DNA of 64,000 nt. Source: Callipepla californica brunnescens (taxonomy: Eukaryota; Chordata; Aves; Galliformes; Odontophoridae). The stretch covers positions 5,891,775 to 5,955,774 of the forward strand of contig JALIRH010000008.1 in NCBI GenBank assembly GCA_023055505.1, given 5' to 3'. The translations under genes and the position numbers were made by a program. Shown here piece after piece: positions 1-14,165 of the stretch (positions within the stretch are counted from its first letter, which is position 1; every line of letters starts with the position of its first letter). The notes under the pieces were generated by a model. That model was not told the DNA's origin. It searched no databases and saw only the letters and a list, made by a program, of their open reading frames with translations.

Positions 1-70
1 ATCAAACAGTGTTATTTTGCTCTTCATATCTGTTGTAGTTTCCATGGAAATAAATAGGATGCATTACTGC
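1..70 (+). mobile_element. Mariner-like element 3' end, cut by the window edge
   Basis: The first 70 bases (CAGTGTTATTTTGCTCTTC, then TTCCATGGAAATAAATAGGA and GCATTAC) line up with the 3' end of the copy near 61.4 kb (TAGTGTCATTGTGCTCCTT, GAAATAAATAGGAGACATTAC). Same orientation as that copy. How much more of the element lies before position 1 is unknown. Confidence 0.65.
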
Positions 71-2098
71 ATTACTAAGTATATTCCATAACCAACTCCC
101 TGAGATCAAACTTGCACCAACATTCACAATAAGAGTGCACAACAACACAAGACTAGGCAAGAGGCAGCTTTTGGCATATGTTGAATCATGCTAAAAGGAT
201 GCACTTTAGATCAACCACCAAACATACGCGAGAACAAGACAGAGCAGGCTAGTATCAGTTACCAAATGAACTTGGACAAAACATAGCTAGAAAACTACTG
301 ATATAGGTTGGTTTGTTTAGCAATAGGGATTAGTACATTAGTTTAAGAACCAATAGATCAGTTTAGCAAAAGGAATCCATAAGTGATAGTCCTAAAACTT
401 TCCATTTCAGCTTTAGTGGGTGAATTCTTGTTTTCCTCAATAGTTCTGCACTGATAATAGAATACTTTTATCTTTTACCTTAATGATTTGCCTTGTAAGA
501 AGCACTGGAGTCACAACAGAACACTTTCGTATTTTGACTCAAAATGTGCAAGGACATTTTCCTCCAGTTCCACATACAGTGTTTTGAGAAAGTGGCTCTC
601 TATGGCCTAATAAGCAATGGAAGTTTTCCGAACTGGGGAAAAGTGGATGAAAGTGGGTCAAGGGCTTCAGTGATGAAGCCGATGGGGAAAAATGAGGAAG
701 AAGTAGTGGGCACTTGACCACCCCAGGTACCAGTGAGTATCTTAGTAATCTCACAATTTACTCATTTTCAGAATCTAATCATACTTTCAACACCGTACTA
801 AGTAGTTACGTTGTCAGTACTGACCAAGTAGCAATTTTCATAATGCTATTTCTAAGCAAAGAAATAGAAAATCAGTTACGAGCAGGTATGTGATGATGCA
901 CTGGTGACAGATTTAATAGGTGGACTTTAGGTCAGCTCAGTTCTGTTCTACATGGAACATTTTCCTTCTCCTGCACTTGGGCTGTGTCTGCTTTCTCTAG
1001 AAAGACAGAATACAAAACATTTGTTGCTTTTTCTCAGGGAGAAGGTTTGATATTCACAATACACTTGTGAAGAGCAGCTCTGAATAAAACATAAGTGGCT
1101 CTAAGGATACCTTGCAAACTGCACATATAGCTTAATTTTAGTTTTAAAGGTTACCTAAATTTGAATAGATATCCACAGTCAGCTCAAGAAATGAGTGGAA
1201 TTAAGTCCACTATCATGCAACAGCAGGAACTTTGTCATGGTCTAATCTGTATTGAGGGCAGTTTTTAAGCTTACCTACAATAATCCATTTCAAGCTATTT
1301 CCATTTTAAGTAGCTGAAAGTATTTTATAAACTGACATAGACTTGTTTTCAGTCTCCTGGAACTATTTTAAGCATTTAGATGGTAATGGAAAACACATGT
1401 GAGTAACAAAATATCAAATAATTCTAACAGTTCCTCTATACTTTATTCTAATCTTATTTTATAGAGGCAAAGTGGAAATGGAATTCACCTTATATGACCA
1501 GACAAACCGATCCTGTAATCCCTGCTGGAACTCTCATAACAGCCCTAGTGCTCTTCAATATTACTTGATACTTTACTAAATATAAGTAAAATACTAAATA
1601 CAAGCTCTTCTCTTTCCTGTTATTACATGTAGAGCCACAACCTCATTTCTGTTATCTTTTGGCATTTTAATCTTAGTAAACAGAGCTAAATCACATATTT
1701 GTTTTGAATTAAAAGAGAACACCACATGAAATTTCAACTTTCTTATGAGTATGTAATTTTATTTTAGTTCACTTATTTTGTTTTCCATTTTCTGATCACC
1801 AGCAGTTTAAAGATTTTCTGTTGTAAAGCATGCAACTGGATGGATGGACTGTTCAGTGAACATCAGTGGTTCCAGAATAAATACACGTAGCCCCCTTATC
1901 CACTGTTAATCTTATTTATACTTTTGGGTTCCACATAATCTTACTGCAGTGACTCATTTGATGGACTTGTTCAATGTACAAAACTCACTTTTCAAATAAG
2001 ACACCTGATATTTCACTGGAAACAGTTATCACATTTTGACAAAAGACCTTCAATAGTCTTTTTTTCTTTTTTCCTATACCATTTAACACCACAGAGAA

Positions 2099-2100
<2 letters not shown>

Positions 2101-2147
<47 letters not shown>
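2101..2147 (+). repeat. (TG)n dinucleotide microsatellite
   Basis: An uninterrupted run of 23 TG units plus one T. In the SPSB4 pre-mRNA it would read as a CA repeat. It lies about 17 kb from the coding-exon donor, so a splicing role is not suggested by position. Length variation between individuals is likely. Confidence 0.98.
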
Positions 2148-2149
<2 letters not shown>

Positions 2150-4150
2150 TTCCTGCAGATACTTCTCCTAGAGGCAGAGGAGTTTAGCCAGAGCAAACCA
2201 ACAGAGACAGTTTGTTACAACACACGTACATAAACTGCACTAGATGCAAAAAGCTTACACAGCTCCACAAAAGGAAACCAGAGAGTTTAGGAAATGAGCT
2301 ACTGAGAATTATTAAACACACACACACATACGGCTAAGAAAGTCACTGAAACCCACCTGGTTAGAGGCTATGGGAAGAAACATCTCATGTGCTCATGAGC
2401 TCCCATACTCTCCCTCAGCCTGCTCCTAATGGCAACTGCTGAAGTCTGGACACCGACCTTTGGTCAGATCCAACACACTCTTACAAGCTTTATTCCTTCT
2501 TTGTGCAGAAGCCATTCTGCTTTCATTATCCAGCCTACTAAGTTTCAGTATTTATTTAGCTTTGAACTTACTAACCTTACAGCTGCACAGAGGGGGAGGA
2601 GGAACACAGGGATGAACAACAGGAGCAAACAGTACTCAAGATGTAAGCAGGCCAGAATAATACAGCCAGGTTTCCTGTTTCATTCCAATTCACAACATCA
2701 GATTCTTTTCCAGCTCATCATCAATGTACTGAGCAGAGAAGAACTCAGCAGAGACCCTAATAATCTTCCATCTTAAACTCCAAACATTTGCTTCTATCTT
2801 TTGTTTCCTATCTTCCTACAAATTCCCTAAATAACTAAGTTGCCAAACTTCAGTGGTGTACAATTGTTCCTGGAAGGCAGGTGTCTGTCCTTATTCCCAC
2901 ATTCAACGCCACCTTCCAAGAGCTCTGAAAAGCATTACATTATGTAATGATTACAATTATCATCACATATATTCTCTTTTCTAATAATTCTATCCTTAAT
3001 GCAGTTTCTAATAAAATACCGATTTTTTTCTTAAATTTTAATTTTCTCCTAATCCAAACACTAAATCTCCTGACTGATTCAACGAGACAATAGCTGTATG
3101 TTTCCCTCTAATGGAAGCTGTTGTTCTTAATGCTAACCAGATAACTGAAAATACAATTGTTTTCCCAACTGCAACGTCTAGATAAATTGAAAAGCACTGA
3201 AAAAGTAGGTCTGAGGCCTCAATGGGAATGACATGAAAACGTCTGCACTGAGCACAAAAAGGCCAACAGAAGTGCTGCAGAATCACCATTCCAGTGGTGA
3301 AGTTCTGGTTTCATAGATGCATTATTAATAACAGACTTTCAAATTTGCAATGGCTGAAAAAACTCTTAAAAATCCTCTGTACAACCAGCATAAGTAATCA
3401 CCCATCAAGAATACCACTGCTGTCAGTTATTTTTGTTCAAAAGTCTCATCTGAGTACAATTTTAGCCGTAAATATGCAATAAAAATAAATCCCTAGTCTC
3501 CATCGAGCCAGAAGGAGGTCACTTGAACACTGCTTTCAGGATCCATAGTGCACTGCTGTTAATGAAGTCTCTCACTGCAGTGCCTGTTACCGCCCCAAGT
3601 TCACACTCACTGCTTCTCTGAACTCGGAGGCTCAGGCAGCTGTGTGCAGGCAGCGAGCAGCAGCAGCGAGGTCTGCAGGGCTACCCAGTTCCAAATGAGA
3701 ACAACAGCCAGCATCAGGCCGTGCAAACCACCAGAGATGGCCTCTTAGTGCAAGGCTGAGCCAGAACAGAAAGCCTGGGGAATGAAAAACTGTAAGGGAC
3801 ATCCAGGAAATGCCTATAGGGACGCTACACTTAATGATTACACCTTCTAATGTATTCAGGGCACACATCTTTCTCCAGATAATTAAATCCAGAAATCATT
3901 TACTGTTTGCTTATTTCTGCGAGGCAGGAAACAACAAGAGGCAAGACAGCAAGAAATGCCCTGTGGGGCAATGAATCCCCTACTACAATTACTCACTGAA
4001 AGGGTAAGAACATCTTCAGACTGCTGTCTGCAATACACAATTACACATCTAATGAAGCAGTTGCTTACTTTCTCAACAAGAGCTGAATGAGTTTCATAAG
4101 AATTTCATTATAGGCCCTAAAATGGGTATGAATTTTATACAGACAGGCAA

Positions 4151-4210
4151 TATGTAATATATATTTATTACATATTTTATATATATATTCACACACATAT
4201 ATATACATAT

Positions 4211-4241
<31 letters not shown>

Positions 4242-4268
4242 GTACACAATATCTGTATGTATATGTAT
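4151..4268. repeat. Compound TA/TG low-complexity tract
   Basis: Alternating TA blocks, a short CA block, (TG)7 at about 4211-4223 and (TA)10 at about 4223-4242 form a compound microsatellite with several self-complementary segments. Overlapping minus-strand frames here translate to Tyr-Ile and Thr-His runs and are artefacts. Confidence 0.95.
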
Positions 4269-5957
4269 CCATTCATTCTGGATAGACTATATGGCCATTT
4301 AAAAGAAAGAAAATAAAAAAGACAAATAGATAAAGATCTAGAAAAATTAGAAATCAAATCCTATCCTATCCACAACATTTTGCTATTTGACGGTGCCATG
4401 CAGCACCAAACACCAGGCCTTATGCAAAAAAATGTTCCAACAGCATACCATTCTATTGGACTCTGGGTAAAACAGAGTAAAAGCAAGTTATGTTGGCCCT
4501 GACAACAAAGCCAAAGAGTCTTTAGGAAATCTTGCGACCAAGACTGACCTTGACACGGAAAGAGAAGCAGAACAGCACTTTCTCCCTTTCTCAGTGACAG
4601 AAGAAGTAAGGTCCAGGCACTTTGTCAGTGCTTCCAGCACTAGCCAAAACAGCAGAGAAGACTGCACAGGGAGATGCCCTCTACCAACAGCCTATGGATG
4701 TCAGAGAGTACACAATGCTACTGAGTTCCATAGAGGACCGGGACACATTCCTGCCAGATTAGCATTGAGAAGTGACCATCTGCTTCTTAGACTTGAAATC
4801 TTAATCCTAAGAGCTTGAAGAATAAATTTTGGTAAAACTAATGCACCTAGTGTGCGTTCTCATATTATTTATAGCAAAAAATGGCTTTCTTCATCATCAG
4901 CTGTACTACAAAACAATCACTTTCATGTATTACTTCAATCACTAACCATGCAGAGATACCCTAAAGCTCTGGTTTAAAAGTCTTATCTCTTTTGTGTACT
5001 GAGGAGATACTGTATCCCAAAACATTAAATACAATGGGTTCTCTGGCTTTATTTATATTTATTTATAGGGTGACTACAACAGGGCAAAACAGTAGATAAC
5101 TACATTTGTTATTACAAGCAATCATAAATGACAGAAAAATTCACGTGCATAATAGTAATTCTGCTTCACCCACCTTAATATTAATGTGCTTTTACTATTT
5201 TCAAATAATAGTCTTGCCCAACATGTAAAGGATATCACCCTTCTGACACAAGCAAAATTTGTTTGAATCAAAATTCCATCTATGGACTATCTAGGACCTC
5301 TGAATATAAAATGCATATATGTAAATGCTACTTATTGACAGAGCTCATTCTGAGTTCTCAATATATTTGCAGATACATTTTTCTCTTCACTATATAGGAA
5401 GGAAAACTTTACCAGATGCAGTATTTTGTTAGTCACCACCTGGCAAAACAAAGCTTTTCCCTATTTAATGCAACTATGACTACACTTGCTGTAAGGTTTA
5501 CTAAGATGACTTATAAATTGGAACTGGTACACTTAATGTGAAATTCTATTAAATAAAAGTTATAGTAATTAAAAAATCTGGCCAATAAGCAGCATACTAT
5601 GTTAAAAATGACATTTAGATTTCACATCCATTCATGTTTCATACATGAAATGTTACTTTTTGACACTGACATTTTAAGTAGGTTTCTAACAGAGAAACAG
5701 CCATGATTCCCATGAGCAGTCTGACAAGCAGTTATGGGAAGCTCCAGCAGTTGACCAGTGCGTACAAGGGCTTGTTGTGAGTACAAGGGACAAATTCCTC
5801 CACAACAGTGTCATGATTTTTCCTACTCTGAAACTAGCACTGTGCACAAAATGTTGGGCAGTAACACCATTTCTATATTTACCAACTAAAAAAACTCTTC
5901 TGTCTGCAATAAAACATTGAAGAGGAAGCCTTCCTAAGCAGAACCTTCTCATCCTCC

Positions 5958-5997
5958 AATAATAATAATAATTATTATTAATAACAATAACAACAAC
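5958..5997. repeat. AAT/ATT/AAC trinucleotide tract with inverted symmetry
   Basis: (AAT)n is followed directly by (ATT)n and then (AAC)n. The first two blocks are complementary and can form a small hairpin. Asn and Tyr runs in the minus-strand frame here are artefacts of the repeat. Confidence 0.9.
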
Positions 5998-8900
5998 ATG
6001 CTTTTTTGTTGCTGGTTTTTTGATTCTGGAAAACAAAACTGAGTTTTCAGGCACTCAGTACTCCTGTATGCAGCATCTCAAATACACTCTTACAACCAGG
6101 TTAAGTTCTCAAATCTTATATCTCCACACCACAGCAGACCTGTTACATTGAGAAAAAAGAGAAACAATACACGTCCAAGAAGTACAAGTACACAGCTGCC
6201 GCTGCTCCCCAGCCACAGAAGCTGCTAAAGGCACAGCTCCATTTGGTAGAAAGCCCACACTGTTGTTTGGATTTGTTTCATCTCCTTCCTGCTTTAAAGG
6301 CAAACTTATTTTCATTAACACTTCAATAGCATACGTATTTACGCTATCATACACGTAAAGCTGTTGGAAAGAAATGAGACAGAGAAAATATTGAAGTTCC
6401 TCTTCATAAGCAGTTTAGAAAAAAGATATGTGCATTTTCAGGAAACTGTTTGCATGCACGTACAGCCTCTGTTCACACCACCAAACTAGAAGAGTGCAGA
6501 AATATTGCAGCGATGATGACAGAATACCCCAGTATTTTAGTATATTAAGTATATCAAGTTACGTGTTGAATTTTGAAAACGTTTGCATTACAGATGACAT
6601 AGCTTCTGCTTTATTCTCTCAAAGGAATGTAAAACAAAACTTTAAACTTCTTATTGTTCATAAGTCATACATAGAAGTCAGTAGATACAGGATCTGATTG
6701 ACAGAAACAGTTCTTAGTAAGACTTCAGAAAATTAATGAAGCCTTTTAGAAACAAAATTCAGTCAAAAAATAAGAATATTTCATGTCAGAAGAATCTGTA
6801 GGGTTAATTTGGCCTCTCAGACTCAGATACAGTACAGTTCACTCATTTTTGCTCAAACTGAGAAGTTCAGTTGATGAGACACAAATGACAAAGACCCTGT
6901 TAGATGCCAGCAGCATCACAGTGATTCCCAAGAAGCCAGTACTGAAAGTCACTGCAAACACTTGCCAAGTCCTTTGACTTCTACAGGCTCTTGGTTCAGC
7001 TTACAGAATGTACAGTTATCAGTGGGCAGCAAAGCTCAGCAAGTTTGTGCTCGACATCAGGAGGAACCCAGTGAATCTTCAGTCCCTCCCATAAAGCCAG
7101 GGTTGCAACATGAACAACTGACAAAGAAACTGCTGAAGAAAGTGAAGTGGGGATATTTGTTGTCCAGGAACTTGGACAGCCCTGACTTGCCTTTTCTGTG
7201 TGTTTAGCTTACTGAATCCAGGTTTATTTCTTTCTGTCAAAACATCAGCAGCTTTGCATTTTTTACCCATGCCACACTTCTCTGTCTTCCTTTCAAGCTC
7301 AGGTGCCTTCTTCACATCCAGTCTTCAACTATTTTTTCAGAGATCTTGCTGACACTTCTCACTTTATCTCTCTTGACACATTTCTTTTAAGCATGTGGGT
7401 CATCTGTCTCGTGCTATCATTCATTCTTTACACTACAGACCCTTTTCTAATTGCCTCTCTCTCCAACTTTAACACATAAATGAAATCTCTAAATGAAAAG
7501 TAAAACTTGCTAGCATTACCTCTGACACTAGAAAATACCAGTGAAAGCTGGTTTCTTAAGATAGCACCCTGCAATGGTATCACTTGACAAAGTTGCCATC
7601 TTTCAAACAATTTACAGACAGGAAAGGCCCCCATCAAACAGAACAGTTCTAATTAGATCTCTAATTAAGCTGGTAATAGCACCATCCAGAAGCCATAAAA
7701 GTATCTTCAGGAAAAAAAAAAATATTTTGCAAACCTCTCTGTTATCTACTTATTCATCCAGCTTATTTATTTGACAAGCCTACTGGGCAAACTTCAGCAC
7801 AGGAAAAATCAGCCAAAATCCAATGATATTTGGAACTCCAAGATAGAAACCAAATGGAAATTTAAAAATTGAAAGAACTCTGTAACTCATTTGCTGAGTG
7901 TTTTCAGTTTGCTAGCAGGATTAGATGATTCCTAAAGTTGGGAAGTGTATGAATTTTGATACTGACTTAGCAACACAGTCCTCTCTACTGTTCCTTAAAG
8001 GAACTAGCCAGCACATGTTATTAAAGGTTCATTAGTACATTTTCAGACAAAAAATGTGGAAGACAGAACTGCTAAATCTCACTAACAGTGGACTGGTTCT
8101 TTGAGGAGCTATTTCCAATACTCACAAGCACATTCAATAAATGCCAAACCATCACACCCATGTACTGAGTGTCTGAAGAGATGGCCTCAGGACTCACCCA
8201 AGCCTGCAGACTATCGACAACTGAAACAATTCACTACAGATGAACGCAAAGTTCAGTGGGCAGATAGTTCCAAGTGTCCCACCTAACCTAACTTCTGTCT
8301 TACTCATTACTCCCCCTCCACAGCTTCAGAGGTATAGAAATCATTAGTGTAAGAGAAAAACAAAGGGACAAAACCGACCATGCATGGAAATGCAAATTCA
8401 GGTGAGGCCTTTAGGAAAATGAACGTCCCAAGCCTGGGCTTCAGCCCTCTATCAGCAGAATGAAAACAGATGCTCTGCAGTTCTTGTAGCTACAGAAATA
8501 CAGTTCCATGCACACACACCACATGATTAAGAAGTTCTTTTAAGCAAAAGAGAATCAGAAGTTCCCTGAAATACCCATGCATCAGATGAAGCTCTCCTGC
8601 TTTCCCAAATGTGCTATGAACAAATTATTTGGAAGTACAAAAGGACTGGCTGTAACCAAATACTAATGTACACTTAATGGACTGCAGGTTTTGCAGGGTG
8701 TTTAAAGTTCCCTCTCTGATCTCTCTGAACTTTGGCTTTCATTTGTTTGTACAGGCAGAGGCCAATAGGTCAGACCACTAAAGTCAGCAAATTGTTTACA
8801 CATATGGCAAGCACACATCAAGCAGAAATGCAGTCACGACTACAGCCATACACAGCATATTAAAGCAATTGCTTTAGTTAAAATAACAAACATGCAGCGA

Positions 8901-11900
8901 GTGGGTCCACATATGTAATCAGGAGACCTTGCAGTGCAGTGAGAAATCGTTACGAAGTTAGAAACTGACTGGTACTTCTCCAGAAGCCAAAACACATGTT
9001 CCAGCCTGGTGTATCCCAAGCTATGCACTAACTCCAGCACTGCTCGTTTCCAGAAAAGTGGCAGTCTCTGATCACATCAGTGCCAAATTTTTATCAATTT
9101 TTAAGTGCAACTTCGGCACTGTGATAGTTATTACTGAAAAGAATATAAAAGTTTACACTGTGAGGCTGGAGGAACAGCCCTCACTTTAGTCACACTCCAA
9201 GTGTGCTCTGAGCGTGCTGGTCAGCTGCGTGTGTCAGGACACCACATGCACAGCCACTGCCCACAGCCACACAATGCACGTCACTAGAGGCAACAAACCG
9301 CAGAGCTCTTTGTTTGGTGGTAATATGTTATCCTCACAGTACTTTATGCTAACTTCAAAACCAAAATTTATTAATTAAAAATTAAGTGCTTTAAAATACT
9401 CCTTGATTTTTAAGCCTTTAAAATTATTCTAACCTCTACAAAGACTTTTTTAAAAGCCTACTCGAATACTATATTTTACATATGATGAATGATCCAGAAC
9501 TAAGGCAGCCTCACTAAGCACTTCAATTGTGAAGGTGTGAACAGGGTACTCATCTAACTCCATGCTCTTTGTTTTGCATTGATGGACAGAGAAAGGTATT
9601 TTTGATAGCAGTTACACACCTTCTGCTTAAGAGAAAGCCAAAGAAGTAAAATGTAATAACTTCAGGAAATGAAGAAGAGCAGCAGGGCCTGAAAGAAACT
9701 TATCACTTTGTCCTGGTCTAGCTGTCAAGTTGGCTGAAACCAGAGGAGGAAGAAATTCTTTTAGCTTCAGTACACTGCATGAAGGCTTTTAAAAGACGCG
9801 GTGACACACACAAGAGTGATATTTTAAGTATTTACAGTTATTTTAACTGCAAATCAATTGTCTCATCTTTAAATTTAATGTCCAAGCTATACGTGTAGAC
9901 ACAAATCTCCACATGCAGCATGACGTGATGTAAAAATGCCTGATCTGAGAATACCCGTGAACCTCTTGTTTTAATGCTGTCTACTCTGTGCTTTAAATAA
10001 AAATTGGGTCCTTACAAACAGCTTTTTCTGGAACAAGATCATTTGTTTTGCCAAACGATACAGTGAAACAAGAAACTGCTCTGCCACACTGATGCATTTA
10101 CATCCTGCAAGTTTAAATGCACAGGTTGATGGATCCAAACTGCGAACACTGCAGGACTACTTCAAATCAGTCCTCCCAGACAAGATCAGTGCCTTGTTAG
10201 GGTTTGCAGTAAAATCTGTTGTATTATGTGCCTTATGGCAGCTGTGCTTACTGGCATACAATCAGAAAACATCTAATTAAAATCTGTGTGAAAACTTACT
10301 TCTTTCAACAAATAATAAGGATGTCATGCACACAGCGTTCCTAGAGACAGAGTAATTTTTCATATGGTAGGACAGATGCAACTGGTTCCAAGGAAGTAAC
10401 ACTGGACATCTAACCAACCTGTGCTGTTCAGAGTTTAAACATATGACTATGAAAGATATCCTCCAGTGAGGCGACAGAGAGAGTTCCAACAAGTCACCTT
10501 TTAAAAAAAGAGATCTGAAAGATATGCCAGGTCTGCAACTTCATTACTTCTAGAAACATTCACAGAAGACATGGAAATACTCTTGTATTGTTTTACATCC
10601 TAAGAGGTAGACAAATTTATGGAATTTGATACAAAGTAAGTCTGCCTCACTTTATTACTGCTTAGGTGAGTCCACTAGTGTATCCAATACTCTCGGTGAA
10701 TAATGCTCCCACAACAACAATCATTGGCACCAGCACTAAAGATGTGAAACCCAATACCAGACATAGAGAATACTGGTCAATATTTAGAATGTGAAATGAA
10801 ATCCTGGAATAAGCATCACCATTTTATCTTCTGTATTTCAACACCAACAAACGTTTAAAATTCATATCTGAACAATGGAAAGAACCCCCGTGCTTCTTGT
10901 AGATGAAGTGCAGTTCTGTCAGTAAATTTTATGTTACATCTTCCCTGCCTGAACCCTGAATTTCAGCACTGACATCTCATTTCACACTTCTGGTATTGGA
11001 GGTTTCTCAGATAAACTGAAGGTTGTTTTGATAACAGACCTGTAGATAGATCTGATTAATCAGTCCCATCCCAGAACAGTTTCAAGTGAAAGACTCAAAG
11101 TGTTTATATTCTCTCCATACAGGTGAATCAGATAAAACGAGGGGCAGCTTTGATCCAGTCCTGTCACTGCCAACAGGACTTTGTTATCTTGAAAAGACAG
11201 CAGAGTAGTGAAACTGAGCACAGGGCCTGACATGCTACGCCACAGCTTTCCCTGGTGGCTAGCCCCAGGACACTACAAAGTGCACCAGCATCTGCAGCCA
11301 CGCAGTGCAGGGGGAAGAAGATTCAAGGACACATTATGGGAGAAAAAAGGAATACAAAATGATGGCTTGCAGCAGAGCTTACCACAGTTTATCTGAGCAA
11401 AACACTGCCCTGGATAAAAGAAGTCAGGTTGCTATCTGCCTCTCCTCAGCTACCCTGACTGTAGGAGAAGAAAATTAAAGCCACCTGCACAAGGAGCTCA
11501 TGATAAGAGAAGGAAAGAAACTTCCAGAGCTACAGACATGCTTAAAAGTAATACCTTAGGGAGAAATGTAATTCATGAGGAAACTCATATGAAATCATAG
11601 TCAACATGGAGAAAGCACACACGTTTCTGACAACAAAATAAATACACTGAATAATCTATTGCCAAGCACAGTTATGTGCATGGATGGTTGGATTTACACT
11701 GTGCTGCACCTGACAGCAATACAGACAGAGCAGATCTGAGAAGAAACACTGCTTGCAAATCACAGCTTCTAATACAAACCTTTGAGAGCCACATAGCTAA
11801 GTACTTCCAGCAAATTCAAAAAAGGATTAAGCAAGGCTATGAAATTTTTAATTGCTAATTTGGGGTAATAAATACTATTTTCAAAGCGTCTCATTAGATT

Positions 11901-13939
11901 ACACCATTCACTTCCATTTTCAGAATGGAAATGGAGATGTGAACAGAGCACACTGGCATGCTTTTCTGTATTTTCCTTCAAACTAAGATTTGGCAGGTGC
12001 CGTGGTATCTCTATGAATGATGGTGGGAAGAAAAAGCACAGGTATGTCAGGATACAGACAAACCATAACACAGCTGCAGACTGCTGAAGCTAGTTCTTCA
12101 CCTCAGGAGCTACTGAACCTAGAAGTACGCCAGCACCTTTTTATGTTATAGGTCAACATCAACCGGATTCCCTGCTAAACAGATGAGATTAGATTGCAGG
12201 GAAAAAACCTTGATATCTGTAAATTGCCTGAAGCATCTCTATCGCTGGAGGTCTTATTAGGTGAAAGCTGTATAAAACAAGACGTGGCTAATCTTAACAG
12301 AGTACGAGCTTCAGAAGTTTTTCTGCTACATGCACTAAGCAACTACTCACTGCCAGCCTTGGGCAATCTGGTGATGGTGTGTTATTACAGTAAATTTGTA
12401 CCAGTGAAAAAAATCAACGCTCACCCAAATAGACCGTTTCAAAGACAATTCACTGCAGTTTAAGTCACGCACTCAAATTTGGTATTTCCACCCTTTGGAA
12501 GAGTGATGCTGCACCTGTGCTAACCATTCCACTGTTACTAACAGCAAAAACCTGCCTAACTAGAAATTAAGAACAACAACAAAGGTAAGAGTTAATTTTT
12601 AATAAGCATGCAATAACAAAAGAAGATACGAACTTATCTGGGGAAAGGAAAAAAGAAGCTGGAGGACTGAAGAACACCAGAAGAGCATCTTGGAGAGAGA
12701 TGGAAGGGGCAGGAGGTGGCTGGGGCAAAAAGCCAATGTACTGCGTGGCCTACTCAAGTGACAAGGCAGTGGCATGAAGCTTCTAAGAAAAGGTTGCAAA
12801 TCCAAATAAATTAGAAAATGTCAACAAATTAGAATGAGAGGCCAAGAAATGTGCTTAAACTAGGGGAAGAGGTGGGTATTCCAATGAAAACAAAAAGGCC
12901 CCAGCAATGAGCTACCTGCTTCCTTAACAGGAACCGAAAAGATTTTTATTTTTTTTCCTGTTAAATTATCTTGAAAATTAAAGATTGCTTCTTCACAGCA
13001 TTAGCTGCTCAGCTACTACCACTTCACCCTCTGATGCACATCTGCAGGGAAAATCCTTCCTCAGATCTAACAATACTGCTTTTTCAGAGTACATTATTTC
13101 ACTGCAACCTCCAGAGTAATACATTATTTAAACACAATATAAAACAAACAGGTTTATCTAAACAAAGAACATATTCATTCAAAAATTGTAATTGAAAATC
13201 ACCTGGGGGAAAACACAATGTGTTTGATGAGAAACTGTATTTCTCCGGATACTAATTCTGCAGGTTTCACTTAGATTTCTTCATAGCAAAAAGGTGCCAG
13301 TGGGGAAGAGTCTGTATGACAAATGTTAATTATAAATATCTTACAGGCAGACCAATGTGAGTTTAAATAATAAGAGAGAGGAAAGCAGTCATCCTTAACT
13401 CCCAGAGCTCCAAAATTGTTATTTCAGCTGAGACATACAGTCCACAAAGCATACTGGAGAACTGTAACCCAAGGCCTGGAAAGTATTCAAGAGTTAAGTT
13501 GTGGTCTTCTGTGGGGCTAGGAGGATATAGTTTGAACAGACTCCACACTCTAAAGCCTATACAACTTTACCCTGAGCCCTCTCCTCTATCGCAGCTCCTG
13601 AGACATCGCAGGGGCCTACATAGCCTATGTGTTCCTCCCCGGAGTCATGGAGTTATAAGCAGACAACCTGCAGGAAGGCAGGAGCCAAGGAACCACTTCT
13701 TCCCCAGGCAGCCCAGGGGATCAGCATCGAAAAACTTGTATTACTGCTCCTGAGTCTCGACACAGAAATTGATATACATCCTGAAGCTGCGCCGATGTCT
13801 TCCAAACAACCTTAATTTTATGTCTTCTGCAGCTCTCTGTAGTCACAGAGGACAGGCTGTTAGCATGTGAAACAGGGCCCTGAATGACTGTTTAGATTAT
13901 TGCTTTAATCTATGTTTGTTCACTGTAGGGAAGTTCAGA

Positions 13940-14165
13940 ATATAGTAGAATAGTTTTGTTGAAAGGGCTCTGCAGATGTCCTCAAGTCCAACTGCCTGAC
14001 CATTTCGAGGCTAACCAGAAGTTACAGCACAACACTGAGGGCATTGCCCAACAGGTCTGGGGCATCGACCCAGCAAGGAAGACCGCTCAGTGTTTGACCA
14101 CTCTTACAGGAAAGCTCTTTCTCCAGCACCCAGCTGGACTTTCCCTCACTCCACGAGTTTGCCTT
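13940..14165 (-). mobile_element. CR1 LINE relic, 3' region
   Basis: The plus strand reads AGAATAGTTTTGTTGAAAGG, CCTCAAGTCCAACTGCCTGA, GGCTAACCAGAAGTTA, AGGGCATTGCCCAAC, GGGGCATCGACC and CAGTGTTTGACCACTCTTAC in order. This is the reverse complement of the CR1 3' region as commonly seen in bird genomes. About 20 bases normally found between the CCCAAC and GGGGCATC blocks appear to be missing, and divergence is substantial, suggesting an old copy. The far boundary is approximate. The plus-strand frame at 13956-14300 is a read-through of this relic. Confidence 0.75.

Noticed and set aside
2429..2776. 115-codon plus-strand frame
   Set aside because: It has no domain and a mixed low-information composition; several frames this long are expected by chance in 64 kb.
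10092..10280. 62-codon plus-strand frame with a plausible-looking sequence
   Set aside because: It has no recognised motif, no flanking splice signals that I could assign, and is within the chance length range.
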